NCBI GenBank assembly: GCA_938091165.1
Contig: CALKNK010000005.1
Location: 1-64,000 of the forward strand
DNA length: 64,000 nt
Direction of reading: 5' to 3'
DNA from: an uncultured Ilumatobacter sp.
Lineage (GTDB): Bacteria; Actinomycetota; Acidimicrobiia; Acidimicrobiales; Ilumatobacteraceae
The notes below the pieces were generated by a model. That model worked only from the letters and a program-made list of their open reading frames with translations, ran no database searches and was not told where the DNA came from. Position numbers and translations under genes: made by a program. Shown here piece after piece: positions 9,843-17,692 of this stretch. Position 1 is the first letter of the stretch, and every line of letters starts with the position of its first letter.

Positions 9843-11267
9843 TCATGCTCTCAACTGTTGTAAGAGGTCGGTGACCTGGTCGTAGATTTGTTTACGCTCC
9901 CTCATTAGTCGTTGAATTTTTTCGTTGGCGTGAATCACCGTTGTGTGGTCGCGACCACCAAAGAGCCGCGCGATTGCGGGATAGCTGAGATCGGTCGTCT
10001 CACGGAAGACGTACATCGCGATTTGCCTCGCAGTTACGAGTGGACGTTGCCGGCTCTTGCCTTTAAGAGCTTCCACCTCAAATTTGAGGATGCCAGCAAT
10101 TTCTGCAAGGAGCTCTTCGTCAGTGCGATGTTTTGGCTTGGTGTCAACCATGAGATCAGCTAGCTGCGTTTGTGCCAGTTCCGTTGTGATTGGCTGGCTG
10201 TTCAAGCTTGCGTAGGCAGTCACTCGAATGAGAGCACCTTCTAGTTCGCGAATATTCGTCGCAATGTTGGTTGCGATGTAGTCGAGCGTTTCGTTGGGGA
10301 CTTCTACGCGATCTCGTTCTGCCTTGTTCCGTAAAATTGCTGTACGCGTCTCGAGGTCAGGTAGCTGAATGTCGGTAAGGAGGCCCCATTTGAAGCGACC
10401 CCGCAGTCGTTCTTCAAGCGTGGGGATTGCATCAGGCATGCGATCTGAACTGATGACGATTTGCTTATTTGCGCCGTGGAGCGTGTTGAACGTATGAAAG
10501 AACTCTTCCTGGAGGCCTTCTTTGCCGGCGATGAACTGGATGTCATCAATCAATAACACATCTATGTCGCGGTACCGACGACGGAGTGCATTCGTGGTGT
10601 TTTGGCGGATGGCCTCGACGTATTCATTCATGAACGTTTCGGTGGACACATAACGCACCTCGTGATGCCGGTAGTTGTCGCGAACGTAGTGGCCGATGGC
10701 GTGCAGTAAGTGGGTTTTGCCTAGACCAGCAGAACCGTAAATGAACAGAGGATTATATGATCTACCAGGTGTTTCTGCGACGCGCAGGGCAGCAGCTAGT
10801 GCGAATTGGTTGGAGGCTCCCTTGACGAAATCGTCGAAGGTGTAGCGCGGATTAAGACCAGCTTCGTCGAGCTTGCCATCGCTAGACGACGACCTATCGA
10901 CACGCGCAGATTCAACAGAGCTCAGGTGCGGTGGATCTGCGGGTACAGCGATGTCGTCTAACCCCACATCAACTGATGAGTCCGACCGGACACCCTCCAG
11001 CGTTTCAGCGACGGCGTCGCTCGACGCAACTTCAATTTCGATGACGCGATGACCCTGATCAGCTTCGTCGAGAGCGTCGGTCACGAGAGGCAAGTAACGC
11101 GTTAAAATTCGATCACGGACGTAGGCACTTGGGGCCAGCAACCGCAGCGTTTCAGGACCAGCGTCAAGTGGCACTACCTCTTGAAATGTTGAAAACCACA
11201 CGGATTCCGCGAGTTGGGAACGCAGGAACAGCGTGACTTGCGTCCAGACGTCATCGGCGCCGTTCAC
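9843..11267 (-). CDS. dnaA: Chromosomal replication initiator DnaA
   Basis: AAA+ initiator that binds DnaA boxes and opens oriC. The 474-residue protein has an N-terminal helicase-interaction domain I and an acidic variable linker. The AAA+ domain has Walker A GSAGLGKT and Walker B LLIDDIQF. The C-terminal DNA-binding domain has the DnaA signature GGRDHTTVIHANEKI. The start is GTG (NGADDVWTQV) with only a weak ribosome-binding site. It diverges from rpmH across a 459-base region that contains DnaA boxes, so DnaA probably controls its own transcription. Confidence 0.99.
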   Translation of the reverse strand: MNGADDVWTQVTLFLRSQLAESVWFSTFQEVVPLDAGPETLRLLAPSAYVRDRILTRYLPLVTDALDEADQGHRVIEIEVASSDAVAETLEGVRSDSSVDVGLDDIAVPADPPHLSSVESARVDRSSSSDGKLDEAGLNPRYTFDDFVKGASNQFALAAALRVAETPGRSYNPLFIYGSAGLGKTHLLHAIGHYVRDNYRHHEVRYVSTETFMNEYVEAIRQNTTNALRRRYRDIDVLLIDDIQFIAGKEGLQEEFFHTFNTLHGANKQIVISSDRMPDAIPTLEERLRGRFKWGLLTDIQLPDLETRTAILRNKAERDRVEVPNETLDYIATNIATNIRELEGALIRVTAYASLNSQPITTELAQTQLADLMVDTKPKHRTDEELLAEIAGILKFEVEALKGKSRQRPLVTARQIAMYVFRETTDLSYPAIARLFGGRDHTTVIHANEKIQRLMRERKQIYDQVTDLLQQLRA

Positions 11268-11726
11268 CTGTTACTACTCATTTGACATTCCTGACCGGTG
11301 TTGTGGTAAACCATCCACATGGTTATCCACATGATGTGGAAAGGTGGCTGCGATGGGACAAGAGAGAGAACATAGCAGCTCAGATACTCTGCAAGAAAAT
11401 TTAAAAAAAATAGCTTCTGAACAGGCGTTTTGTTCCATTGAAGGAACCTGTGGACAAACAACAACAATGTTGTTTGTTCTTGATCCGTAGCTCAAGATGA
11501 GCCTTCACAACATGCCAACGCTGTGCAAACAGAACGATGACGTAGTGACACTGCAAGTCGACGACCAGCGTCAACATTCGTAATGGTTAATTCCGAGTGT
11601 TGGGAGTCGCACTAATCCGCCCGTAGCATTGTCTGGTCTGTCCGCGATTCGGTATGCTCATCACGTTGGGTGTCTTGTCGAAGTCACTTTGCGGAGCTTG
11701 GCTCGAAACGTCCGAAAGAGATTGTC
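11268..11726. other. dnaA-rpmH intergenic region, candidate oriC
   Basis: Divergent promoter region with origin-like features. A perfect DnaA box TTATCCACA lies at 11323-11331. CTTTCCACA is the complement of 11335-11343, CCATCCACA lies at 11311-11319, and TTGTCCACA is the complement of 11449-11457. An A/T-rich run at 11395-11412 (AAAATTTAAAAAAAATAG) lies between the box groups and could be the unwinding element. Both the rpmH and dnaA promoters must also lie here. Together with the dnaA-dnaN spacer, this would make an origin split around dnaA. That is inference from box content only. Confidence 0.6.
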
Positions 11727-11861
11727 GTGAAGCGCACATTTCAACCTAATAACCGCCGCCGGAACCGCAAGCATGGATTTCGTGCACGCATGAGCACGCG
11801 TGCCGGCCGCGCGGTTCTCAAGTCCCGCCGTGACAAGGGCCGGGCTCGTCTGTCCGCTTGA
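11727..11861 (+). CDS. rpmH: 50S ribosomal protein L34
   Basis: Very basic 44-residue ribosomal protein beginning KRTFQPNNRRRNRKHGF and ending with SRRDKGRARLSA, matching L34 in length and sequence. The start is GTG at 11727. An upstream in-frame start would add 19 residues not found in the family and was rejected. It is the first gene of the plus-strand block rpmH-rnpA-yidD-yidC-khpB-rsmG. Confidence 0.97.
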   Translation: MKRTFQPNNRRRNRKHGFRARMSTRAGRAVLKSRRDKGRARLSA

Positions 11862-11870
11862 TCGATCAAC

Positions 11871-12203
11871 TTGATCGATCGCATTCGTGACCGTGACGCA
11901 TTTGTCCGCCTCCGGCGCGACGGCTTCCGCGTTCGGAGTGCTCCCATGTGGTGCTCCTTTGTTGCAGACTCCACTATTGCGCCGCCACAGGTGGCCTTTG
12001 CGGTTAGCCGCGCCTTGGGGAATGCCGTGACTCGCAACCGGCTTCGACGTCGATTGCGCGCCATTCTCTCGAATGCTGACGTTCCGAATGGACTTTTCCT
12101 TTTCGGTGGTCGCCCTCCACTCGGCGAACTAACGTTCGTAGAGCTGGAGAATCGTGTCGCTGCTCTCCTCGTCGCAGCTCAGCACGCCAGAGACCAACCA
12201 TGA
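11871..12203 (+). CDS. rnpA: Ribonuclease P protein component
   Basis: Basic 110-residue protein that binds the RNase P RNA and helps cleave tRNA 5' leaders. The hallmark RNR motif is present in AVTRNRLRRRLRAI near residues 53-65. The start used is TTG 9 bases after the rpmH stop. No ATG or GTG lies at a better position. The last 4 bases overlap the yidD start (ATGA), so translation is probably coupled. The RNase P RNA gene was not found in the window. Confidence 0.95.
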   Translation: MIDRIRDRDAFVRLRRDGFRVRSAPMWCSFVADSTIAPPQVAFAVSRALGNAVTRNRLRRRLRAILSNADVPNGLFLFGGRPPLGELTFVELENRVAALLVAAQHARDQP

Positions 12204-12586
12204 CCGCTACGCAGACGGCCGCATTTGATGCGACGGATCTGCCGAACGTTGACGACGATTGCTTGACTCGCGACCAATGTGGACATCAGCACAGCAATCG
12301 GGGTGCTCGTCCTGCGTGGCTCGCGCAACGTATTGCCAGACTGATAATTTTCTATCAGCAAGCGCGCGAAGGTAAGCCCTCACCTTGCCGTTTCTTCCCG
12401 TCATGTTCGGCGTATGCCCTTGAAGCTGTCGATCTTCATGGTTCATGGCGAGGCGGTTGGCTGAGCGTGCGACGTTTATTGCGTTGCCGTCCGTTCGGAC
12501 CATCGGGCTTCGACCCAGTCCCTGAATATCGCTTACCGATGTCATCACACTCTCCTTCTACGACTCACGTTCAGAAAGGCGGTTGA
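12200..12586 (+). CDS. yidD: Membrane protein insertion efficiency factor YidD
   Basis: Small membrane-associated protein that assists YidC. The conserved core from about residue 46 (LIIFYQQAREGKPSPCRFFPSC is family-typical; key parts are IIFYQ, CRFFPSCS and the RRLLRCRPF region) is intact, including the conserved cysteines. It has an N-terminal leader of about 45 residues that is longer than usual (typical members are 70-90 residues), and the total is 128. It overlaps rnpA by 4 bases and is followed by yidC after 1 base. Confidence 0.93.
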   Translation: MTATQTAAFDATDLPNVDDDCLTRDQCGHQHSNRGARPAWLAQRIARLIIFYQQAREGKPSPCRFFPSCSAYALEAVDLHGSWRGGWLSVRRLLRCRPFGPSGFDPVPEYRLPMSSHSPSTTHVQKGG

Positions 12587-12587
12587 G

Positions 12588-13712
12588 ATGTTTGAAATTC
12601 CCGCTGGTCTACTTGCCTGGTTCTACAGTCTTACAAACGACTACACCTTTGCGATTGCTTTAATCGCTGTCGTGGTTATGGCGATCACGACGCCGCTGAC
12701 GTTGAAAAGCACTAAGGGCATGCTCGAAATGCAGAAGCTTGCGCCTGAAATGCGCAAGCTTCAAAACGAGCATCGGAATGATCGCCAAAAGCTCAACGAA
12801 GAGATGATGAAGCTCTATCAGGAGCACAAGGTCAACCCGGCTGCTTCCTGCTTGCCGATCGTGGCACAGATGCCGATCTTTCTCATCATGTTCCGCATTC
12901 TGCGCGGTCTTGTGTACCGCCCTTCGGAGGCGAATGGTTCTGGGCCGATCGCTGAGGCAACGGTGCGAGCGATCAGTGGCTCACAGGAGGGGCCTCTTGG
13001 TTTCATTCCGCGGTTTTTAGCGGTTGAGTCTGATTTGTACCTGTCTCTATATGGCAAATTTGAAATGCCGTCGTTCGGCCTTGATCTTTCCAAGTCCGCT
13101 GCGACGGCGATTGGCGAAGGTCTTGGCGAGGGTCTTATATACGCCCTGCTGGTTGTGGGGCTCGGCGCGTTGTATTTCGCCCAGCAGAAGATGGTGGCGG
13201 CTCGGGCGACGATTAGCCCATCGATGTCACCGACGCAGCAGAAGTTGATGCAATACCTGCCTGTCTTCTTCGCTGTCTTTCAGATTTTCTTCCTGTCGGC
13301 GCTGGTCGTTTACTACATCTTCCAAACATTGCTCCGCATTCTGCAGCAGTACTACATCACTAAGAAGTTTTACGGTGGTGACGAATCGTTAGGCCGTCAG
13401 GCTCAACGTGCTGGCGAGGCGGCCAAAGAAGAAGCAAAGAAAAGTGGTGAACCCACCGGGATGCTTGCGCAGGCGAAGCGTGACCTCGGTGGAGCTAAGA
13501 GCACCGACAAAGGGAAAAATGAAAAGAATGCGGGCAAGAAAGCTAAGGACAGTGCAGCAAAACCGTCGCCGGTAACCAATAAGCGAGTGACCCCCTCAAA
13601 GAGTCAGCCGACATCTTCAGGCGGTGGCAAGGGCCGGCCGACGCCGACGCGCAAGGAAGCCGAGGCGGGTCGGTCATCGCGTCCGAAATCGTCGAATAAG
13701 AAGAAGCGTTGA
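12588..13712 (+). CDS. yidC: Membrane protein insertase YidC/Oxa1
   Basis: Inserts membrane proteins alone or with SecYEG. The 374-residue chain starts MFEIPAGLLAWFYS with the first membrane helix at about 18-38, then the cytoplasmic hairpin LEMQKLAPEMRKLQNEH. The conserved PIVAQMPIFLIMFRIL region and two further helices follow around 190-215 and 225-255. The last 115 residues are Lys/Ala/Ser/Gly-rich and strongly basic, suited to contacting the ribosome. It lacks the large periplasmic domain of proteobacterial YidC, as expected for actinobacteria. Confidence 0.97.
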   Translation: MFEIPAGLLAWFYSLTNDYTFAIALIAVVVMAITTPLTLKSTKGMLEMQKLAPEMRKLQNEHRNDRQKLNEEMMKLYQEHKVNPAASCLPIVAQMPIFLIMFRILRGLVYRPSEANGSGPIAEATVRAISGSQEGPLGFIPRFLAVESDLYLSLYGKFEMPSFGLDLSKSAATAIGEGLGEGLIYALLVVGLGALYFAQQKMVAARATISPSMSPTQQKLMQYLPVFFAVFQIFFLSALVVYYIFQTLLRILQQYYITKKFYGGDESLGRQAQRAGEAAKEEAKKSGEPTGMLAQAKRDLGGAKSTDKGKNEKNAGKKAKDSAAKPSPVTNKRVTPSKSQPTSSGGGKGRPTPTRKEAEAGRSSRPKSSNKKKR

Positions 13713-13805
13713 ACCGTCAATAATGCCGGTCGATGACATCGCCGAAAAAACAGTCGTGCGCCAACTGCATAAAGCGGTGGCCTGTCGAAGAAAGAGGAAA
13801 TACTG

Positions 13806-14705
13806 ATGGAATGGGTGGAAATCACCGGAAAGACCGTCGAAGAGGCACGCGAAGCCGCACTTGACCAATTAGGCGTAGGTGCCGATGAGGCTGAGTTCGA
13901 CGTTGTCGAGGAACCCAAGGCAGGTCTGTTTGGTCGCACTCGCGGCCAAGCGCGACTTCGTGCTCGCATCAAGCCGACGCCTGCACGTCCGAAGCAGGAG
14001 CGCAAGCGCCGATCTAAAAGCGATAAGCCGAGCAACGACAAGGTTAAGGCAGGCTCAAGTCAGGCAAAACCGAACAGAGAAGCTAATCAGGAGGTTTCCA
14101 CTGCAGATGCCAACGGCAGAGACGATGGTAAAGCGACTGAACCTCGCCAGCGATCCTCTCGAGGCCAGCGGGGCGGAGGCGGACGCAATGGAACGAACAA
14201 TAGCCAGGAGAAGAAGATGACCAACGAAGAACGTCCACAATCCAACGTGCCCCCCCAAGAGGTGGGCGATGCTGCGGTTGCATTCATGAACGACCTCGTC
14301 ACGGCGTTTGGTGCGAGCGGCAAGTCCGACCTTTCCGTTGATGGCACTGAGCTAGATGTGCAGGTGCGTGGGGATGACCTCGGCCTTCTCGTTGGCCCGG
14401 GTGGCCGAACACTCAACGCCATTCAGGACCTAGTGCGCGTCGCTGCTCAGCGTCGCCTCGGCGACCATGAGACTCGGTTACGGATTGATGTCGCTGGTTA
14501 TCGCGAGCGTCGTTCGATAGCACTTGGAAAGTTTGCCGCCGACGTTGCGGCACAAGTTCGTGACAGTGGGTCAGCGCGCTCACTTGAGCCGATGACGTCG
14601 GCCGACCGCAAAGTCATCCACGATGCGCTCAATGATGAGGAGGGTGTCGTGAGTTCGTCGTCGGGTGAGGAGCCGCGTCGGCGGGTCATCGTTCAACCCG
14701 CCTGA
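13806..14705 (+). CDS. khpB: RNA-binding protein KhpB (Jag)
   Basis: Jag/KhpB/EloR family RNA-binding protein, 299 residues. The Jag_N domain is at 1-57 (VEEAREAALDQLGV...EEPKAGLFG). A basic then Gly/Arg-rich linker covers about 60-140. The KH domain carries LLVGPGGRTLNAIQDLVRV, and the R3H domain has YRERRSIALGKFA. In Firmicutes the family affects cell elongation and division through RNA binding. Position after yidC is the conserved one. The linker is longer than in many relatives. Confidence 0.95.
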   Translation: MEWVEITGKTVEEAREAALDQLGVGADEAEFDVVEEPKAGLFGRTRGQARLRARIKPTPARPKQERKRRSKSDKPSNDKVKAGSSQAKPNREANQEVSTADANGRDDGKATEPRQRSSRGQRGGGGRNGTNNSQEKKMTNEERPQSNVPPQEVGDAAVAFMNDLVTAFGASGKSDLSVDGTELDVQVRGDDLGLLVGPGGRTLNAIQDLVRVAAQRRLGDHETRLRIDVAGYRERRSIALGKFAADVAAQVRDSGSARSLEPMTSADRKVIHDALNDEEGVVSSSSGEEPRRRVIVQPA

Positions 14706-14736
14706 TTGGGCCGGACTACCTGACATACTCGGCGCT

Positions 14737-15303
14737 GTGAGTTATTTAACTCGGGGCGACGAGGTAGAAAAGAATTTGTACGAGGCGCTGGAACGATCCC
14801 AGCGCCTCGGCTTTTTAGGGGATTGGCCTATCCCGGAGGTTGTTGAGCACGCCCGAGCGTTCGTCGCAGCGCTCGACGGTGTTACTGGTTCCGTAATCGA
14901 CTTGGGCGCTGGGGGCGGTGTTCCTGGCTTGGTGGTCGCCACTGATCGACCGGACCTGCAATTAACCCTGCTCGATCGAAGGACGAAGCGCACCGACTTC
15001 CTTGAACAAATGGTCCGACGTCTGGATCTTGACAGACACACCACAGTGATGGCGGCCGATGTTAGCGATGCGATTCAGGCAGGCTACGTCGACTTTGATT
15101 GCGCAATCGCTCGAGGTTTCGGCCCTCCTGAATTTACCTTACGGGCAGCTGTGGGATGTGTTCGTCCGGGCGGTGTCATTGTCATCAGTGAGCCGCCGAG
15201 CGAAGATCGCTGGGATCCGGAATTACTCAATGAGCTTGATGTGTTTAAAACACCGTCTGATCAGCGCGTGGTGCGTTTCACTGTTGGGACGCGGGCCGAG
15301 TGA
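14737..15303 (+). CDS. rsmG: 16S rRNA m7G527 methyltransferase RsmG
   Basis: SAM-dependent methyltransferase that modifies G527 of 16S rRNA. The SAM-binding motif is VIDLGAGGGVPGLV, followed by LLDRRTKRTDFLEQ and the IARGFGPPE region. The start chosen is GTG at 14737, just after khpB, giving 188 residues. Another GTG at 14665 would overlap khpB by 41 bases and give 212. Neither has a strong ribosome-binding site. The N-terminal region is short and lacks the usual NLT-type segment of RsmG, so substrate recognition may differ slightly. It belongs to the rpmH-to-rsmG run upstream of parA. Confidence 0.92.
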   Translation: MSYLTRGDEVEKNLYEALERSQRLGFLGDWPIPEVVEHARAFVAALDGVTGSVIDLGAGGGVPGLVVATDRPDLQLTLLDRRTKRTDFLEQMVRRLDLDRHTTVMAADVSDAIQAGYVDFDCAIARGFGPPEFTLRAAVGCVRPGGVIVISEPPSEDRWDPELLNELDVFKTPSDQRVVRFTVGTRAE

Positions 15304-15398
15304 CTCCCTCAATTAGCCGACTTTTCGGACTGTTGCTCTGAATCTGTGTCCTGACGTAAATCGCTTCTAACTTTCAGAGTCAAGTTGGTGCACTGAAC

Positions 15399-15436
15399 CC
15401 TCGACTCAACTTTCATTGTTGTGAGTTGAGTTGAGG
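15399..15436. repeat. 13-bp inverted repeat upstream of parS
   Basis: Arms CCTCGACTCAACT (15399-15411) and AGTTGAGTTGAGG (15424-15436) are complementary at 12 of 13 positions, the exception being a G-T wobble. The loop is 12 bases. No T-run follows, so it is not a classical terminator. It ends two bases before the degenerate parS-like site. Confidence 0.7.
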
Positions 15437-15438
15437 GA

Positions 15439-15454
15439 TGTTTCATGTGGAACA
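15439..15454. promoter_or_regulatory. Degenerate parS-like site
   Basis: TGTTTCATGTGGAACA differs from the parS consensus TGTTTCACGTGAAACA at two positions. It lies between the rsmG-side hairpin and the better parS site upstream of parA, and could be a weaker ParB-binding site. Confidence 0.65.
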
Positions 15455-15511
15455 CCGGCCCTGTTGAAGGAGTTGAGACTCACCTTGATGTCTGAGGTGA
15501 TTGCTGTCGAA

Positions 15512-15527
15512 CGTTTCACGTGAAACA
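15512..15527. promoter_or_regulatory. parS: parS centromere site
   Basis: CGTTTCACGTGAAACA matches the bacterial parS consensus TGTTTCACGTGAAACA at 15 of 16 positions and contains the whole palindromic core GTTTCACGTGAAAC. It lies 16 bases upstream of the parA start. ParB is known to load on such sites near oriC and spread to form the segregation complex. Its place in the parA promoter region may also allow autoregulation. Confidence 0.95.
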
Positions 15528-15543
15528 GTGAGGACCCAGTTTC

Positions 15544-16551
15544 TTGTCGTTGAACACTTTAAATGAGAGATCGACTGGAAATACTTGTATCGCAAGCGTG
15601 GATCGTGCAAAGTATGCTGGTCCTGCGAGCACGTCATGTGATGCTCGCCATTCGTCGTCTGGAGTATGTGTGTCGGACACTGGGGACTTCCCCGCAGAAT
15701 TAAAGAAGCCATCAGTTGAGTCTGCTGGGTTGATTACGCCTGAGGGGACGCTGGAAGCCATCCCGTCAACGCCCGGCAAGAAGCTTCCGCGCATTTTGGC
15801 GGTTGCGAATCAGAAAGGGGGCGTCGGTAAAACTACGACCACTGTAAACCTCGGTGCAGCACTTGCGGATATGGGCTTGCGCACGCTTTTGATCGACCTT
15901 GACCCGCAGGGGAATGCGTCTACAGGACTCGGGATCGAGAATCGTGGACTCGAACTGTCGATGTATCACGTCCTGATGCATGAGGAATCACTCGACAACG
16001 TTGTAGAGCCGACTGATGTGAAGGGCCTTTTTGTGGCGCCCGCGTCACTTGACTTAGCTGGTGCAGAGATCGAGTTGGTTCCAGCGTTTAGTCGTGAGCA
16101 GCGACTAAAGCGAGCGATTGATGCTGTGATCGATGATTACGACTATGTGTTGATCGACTGTCCCCCATCATTGGGCCTGCTTACGGTGAATGGTCTTTCT
16201 GCGGCTAACGAGGTCCTCGTGCCGATCCAGTGTGAGTATTACGCTCTCGAGGGACTTGGACAGTTACTCCGCAACGTCGACTTAGTAAAACGGAACTTGA
16301 ACCCGACGCTTGACTTGAGCACGATCCTCTGCGTGATGTACGACGCACGAACAAAGCTGGCAGGACAAGTCGTCACAGAGGTACGTGAGCACTTTGGCGA
16401 AAAGGTTCTACGCAGTGTGATCCCACGCAGCATCCGATTGTCCGAAGCACCATCGTTTGGACAGCCGATCACTACCTTTGATCCCCGCTCACGTGGCGCG
16501 ATCGCATATCGCGACGCTGCCGAGGAGGTGCACGCCAATGTCACGCCGTAG
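15544..16551 (+). CDS. parA: Chromosome partitioning ATPase ParA
   Basis: Deviant Walker A ATPase that moves origins by interacting with ParB-parS. The ATPase core begins near residue 80 with RILAVANQKGGVGKTTTTVNL and continues with LLIDLDPQGNAST and IDCPPSLGLLTVNGL. It is preceded by about 80 residues with no recognised domain. Mycobacterial ParA has a similar long leader, so the TTG start at 15544 (335 residues) is plausible. GTG at 15670 would remove much of the leader. The end overlaps parB by 14 bases. Confidence 0.95.
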   Translation: MSLNTLNERSTGNTCIASVDRAKYAGPASTSCDARHSSSGVCVSDTGDFPAELKKPSVESAGLITPEGTLEAIPSTPGKKLPRILAVANQKGGVGKTTTTVNLGAALADMGLRTLLIDLDPQGNASTGLGIENRGLELSMYHVLMHEESLDNVVEPTDVKGLFVAPASLDLAGAEIELVPAFSREQRLKRAIDAVIDDYDYVLIDCPPSLGLLTVNGLSAANEVLVPIQCEYYALEGLGQLLRNVDLVKRNLNPTLDLSTILCVMYDARTKLAGQVVTEVREHFGEKVLRSVIPRSIRLSEAPSFGQPITTFDPRSRGAIAYRDAAEEVHANVTP

Positions 16552-17452
16552 TGGACTTGGAAAGGGCCTAGGATCCCTAATTCCAGCAAGTGAAGTTGCT
16601 GATGGTGGGGACGGTGCTTCGTTGGTGGAAGTGCCGACAGCATTGGTCTCGCCGAACCCAAATCAACCTCGCGTGCATTTCGCCGAGGAGGGCTTGGTGG
16701 AACTCGCTGCGTCGATTTCAGAGATGGGGGTGCTGCAGCCCATCCTGGTGCGACCGAAAGACGACGGCGAATATGAGCTCATTGCCGGTGAACGGCGTTG
16801 GCGGGCTGCGCAGCGCGCAGGCCTGACGACCGTTCCGGCCATCATTCGAACCACTGATGACTTGAGTTCAGTTGAGCAAGCATTGGTGGAAAACCTCCAT
16901 CGTCAAGATCTCACGCCATTGGAAGAGGCCGCTGCCTTCCAGCAGTTAATCGAAGACTTTGAGATGACTCACGACCAAGTTGCTACACGCGTTGGAAAGA
17001 GTCGTTCGGCAATCACGAATACGATTCGACTACTCGGACTGCCTCCGGCAGTACAAAGTCTCCTTGCTGACGGACAACTCTCCGCTGGCCACGCTCGGGC
17101 ACTTCTCGGGACACCGGATCGTGCGCGCCAGGAAATGCTCGCTCAGGCCGCAGTGGCCGAAGGGTGGACCGTGCGCGCTACGGAGCAGGCCGTCCGTGGC
17201 GTTGACGCACCCGTTGCTGAAGTCGCAGGCACTCCGTCAACTCCAAGCGGTGGTGGTGCAACTATTGATGGTGCTGGACTTACACCAGCAACGCAACTCC
17301 GTCCACCAGGCCTCCTTGAGCTTGAGGAGTTATTGGCGGATCGTCTTGACACTCGTGTGTCAGTGTCGATGGGGTCTAAGCGTGGCCGCGTCACGATTGA
17401 TTTTGCCGATTTGGAAGATCTAGAGCGGATCTATCGCGCAATGACGGGTTGA
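16538..17452 (+). CDS. parB: Chromosome partitioning protein ParB
   Basis: CTPase/DNA-binding protein that loads at parS, 304 residues. It begins SRRSGLGKGLGSLIP, typical of the family. The ParB N-terminal nuclease-fold domain has NPNQPR and the CTP-binding motif GERRWRAAQRAGL. The helix-turn-helix includes MTHDQVATRVGKSRSAITN. The C-terminal dimerisation domain ends LEDLERIYRAM. The ATG start has a strong GAGGAGGTG ribosome-binding site located inside the end of parA, so the two are translationally coupled. Confidence 0.98.
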   Translation: MSRRSGLGKGLGSLIPASEVADGGDGASLVEVPTALVSPNPNQPRVHFAEEGLVELAASISEMGVLQPILVRPKDDGEYELIAGERRWRAAQRAGLTTVPAIIRTTDDLSSVEQALVENLHRQDLTPLEEAAAFQQLIEDFEMTHDQVATRVGKSRSAITNTIRLLGLPPAVQSLLADGQLSAGHARALLGTPDRARQEMLAQAAVAEGWTVRATEQAVRGVDAPVAEVAGTPSTPSGGGATIDGAGLTPATQLRPPGLLELEELLADRLDTRVSVSMGSKRGRVTIDFADLEDLERIYRAMTG

Positions 17453-17692
17453 GTGGACTTAACTCTCAACTTAAATACCATGCATGTAATTTATCCACAC
17501 TTCATCCCCAGGTTGAGGATGAGATTCATGGTTAAGGAGTAAAATTCGACTCAAAACCACTTTGAGTGTTTATTTCTGTCTGAAAACGACCAAAAGTCGC
17601 CGGTCTCTAAGGCTTGAGTCGAGAAATACGCACATGCTGTGAGGAAAGCTGTGGATAAACATGCTGCGTACGCAGGATATTCCGAACTACTT
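17453..17692. other. parB-cwlM intergenic region with two perfect DnaA boxes
   Basis: The convergent gap between parB (+) and the cwlM-like gene (-) holds two exact consensus DnaA boxes in opposite orientation: TTATCCACA at 17491-17499 and its complement TGTGGATAA at 17650-17658. Between them lie a perfect 7-bp hairpin ACTCAAA/TTTGAGT (17549-17567) and other GTTGAG/CTCAAC motifs that also surround the parA side. No gene was recognised. The hairpin might terminate parB. The boxes suggest DnaA binding, either as a secondary origin element or a titration site. Confidence 0.65.

Noticed and set aside
9664..9846. 60-codon frame in the dnaA-dnaN gap
   Set aside because: Lies in the origin region over DnaA-box-like sites and has no recognisable product.
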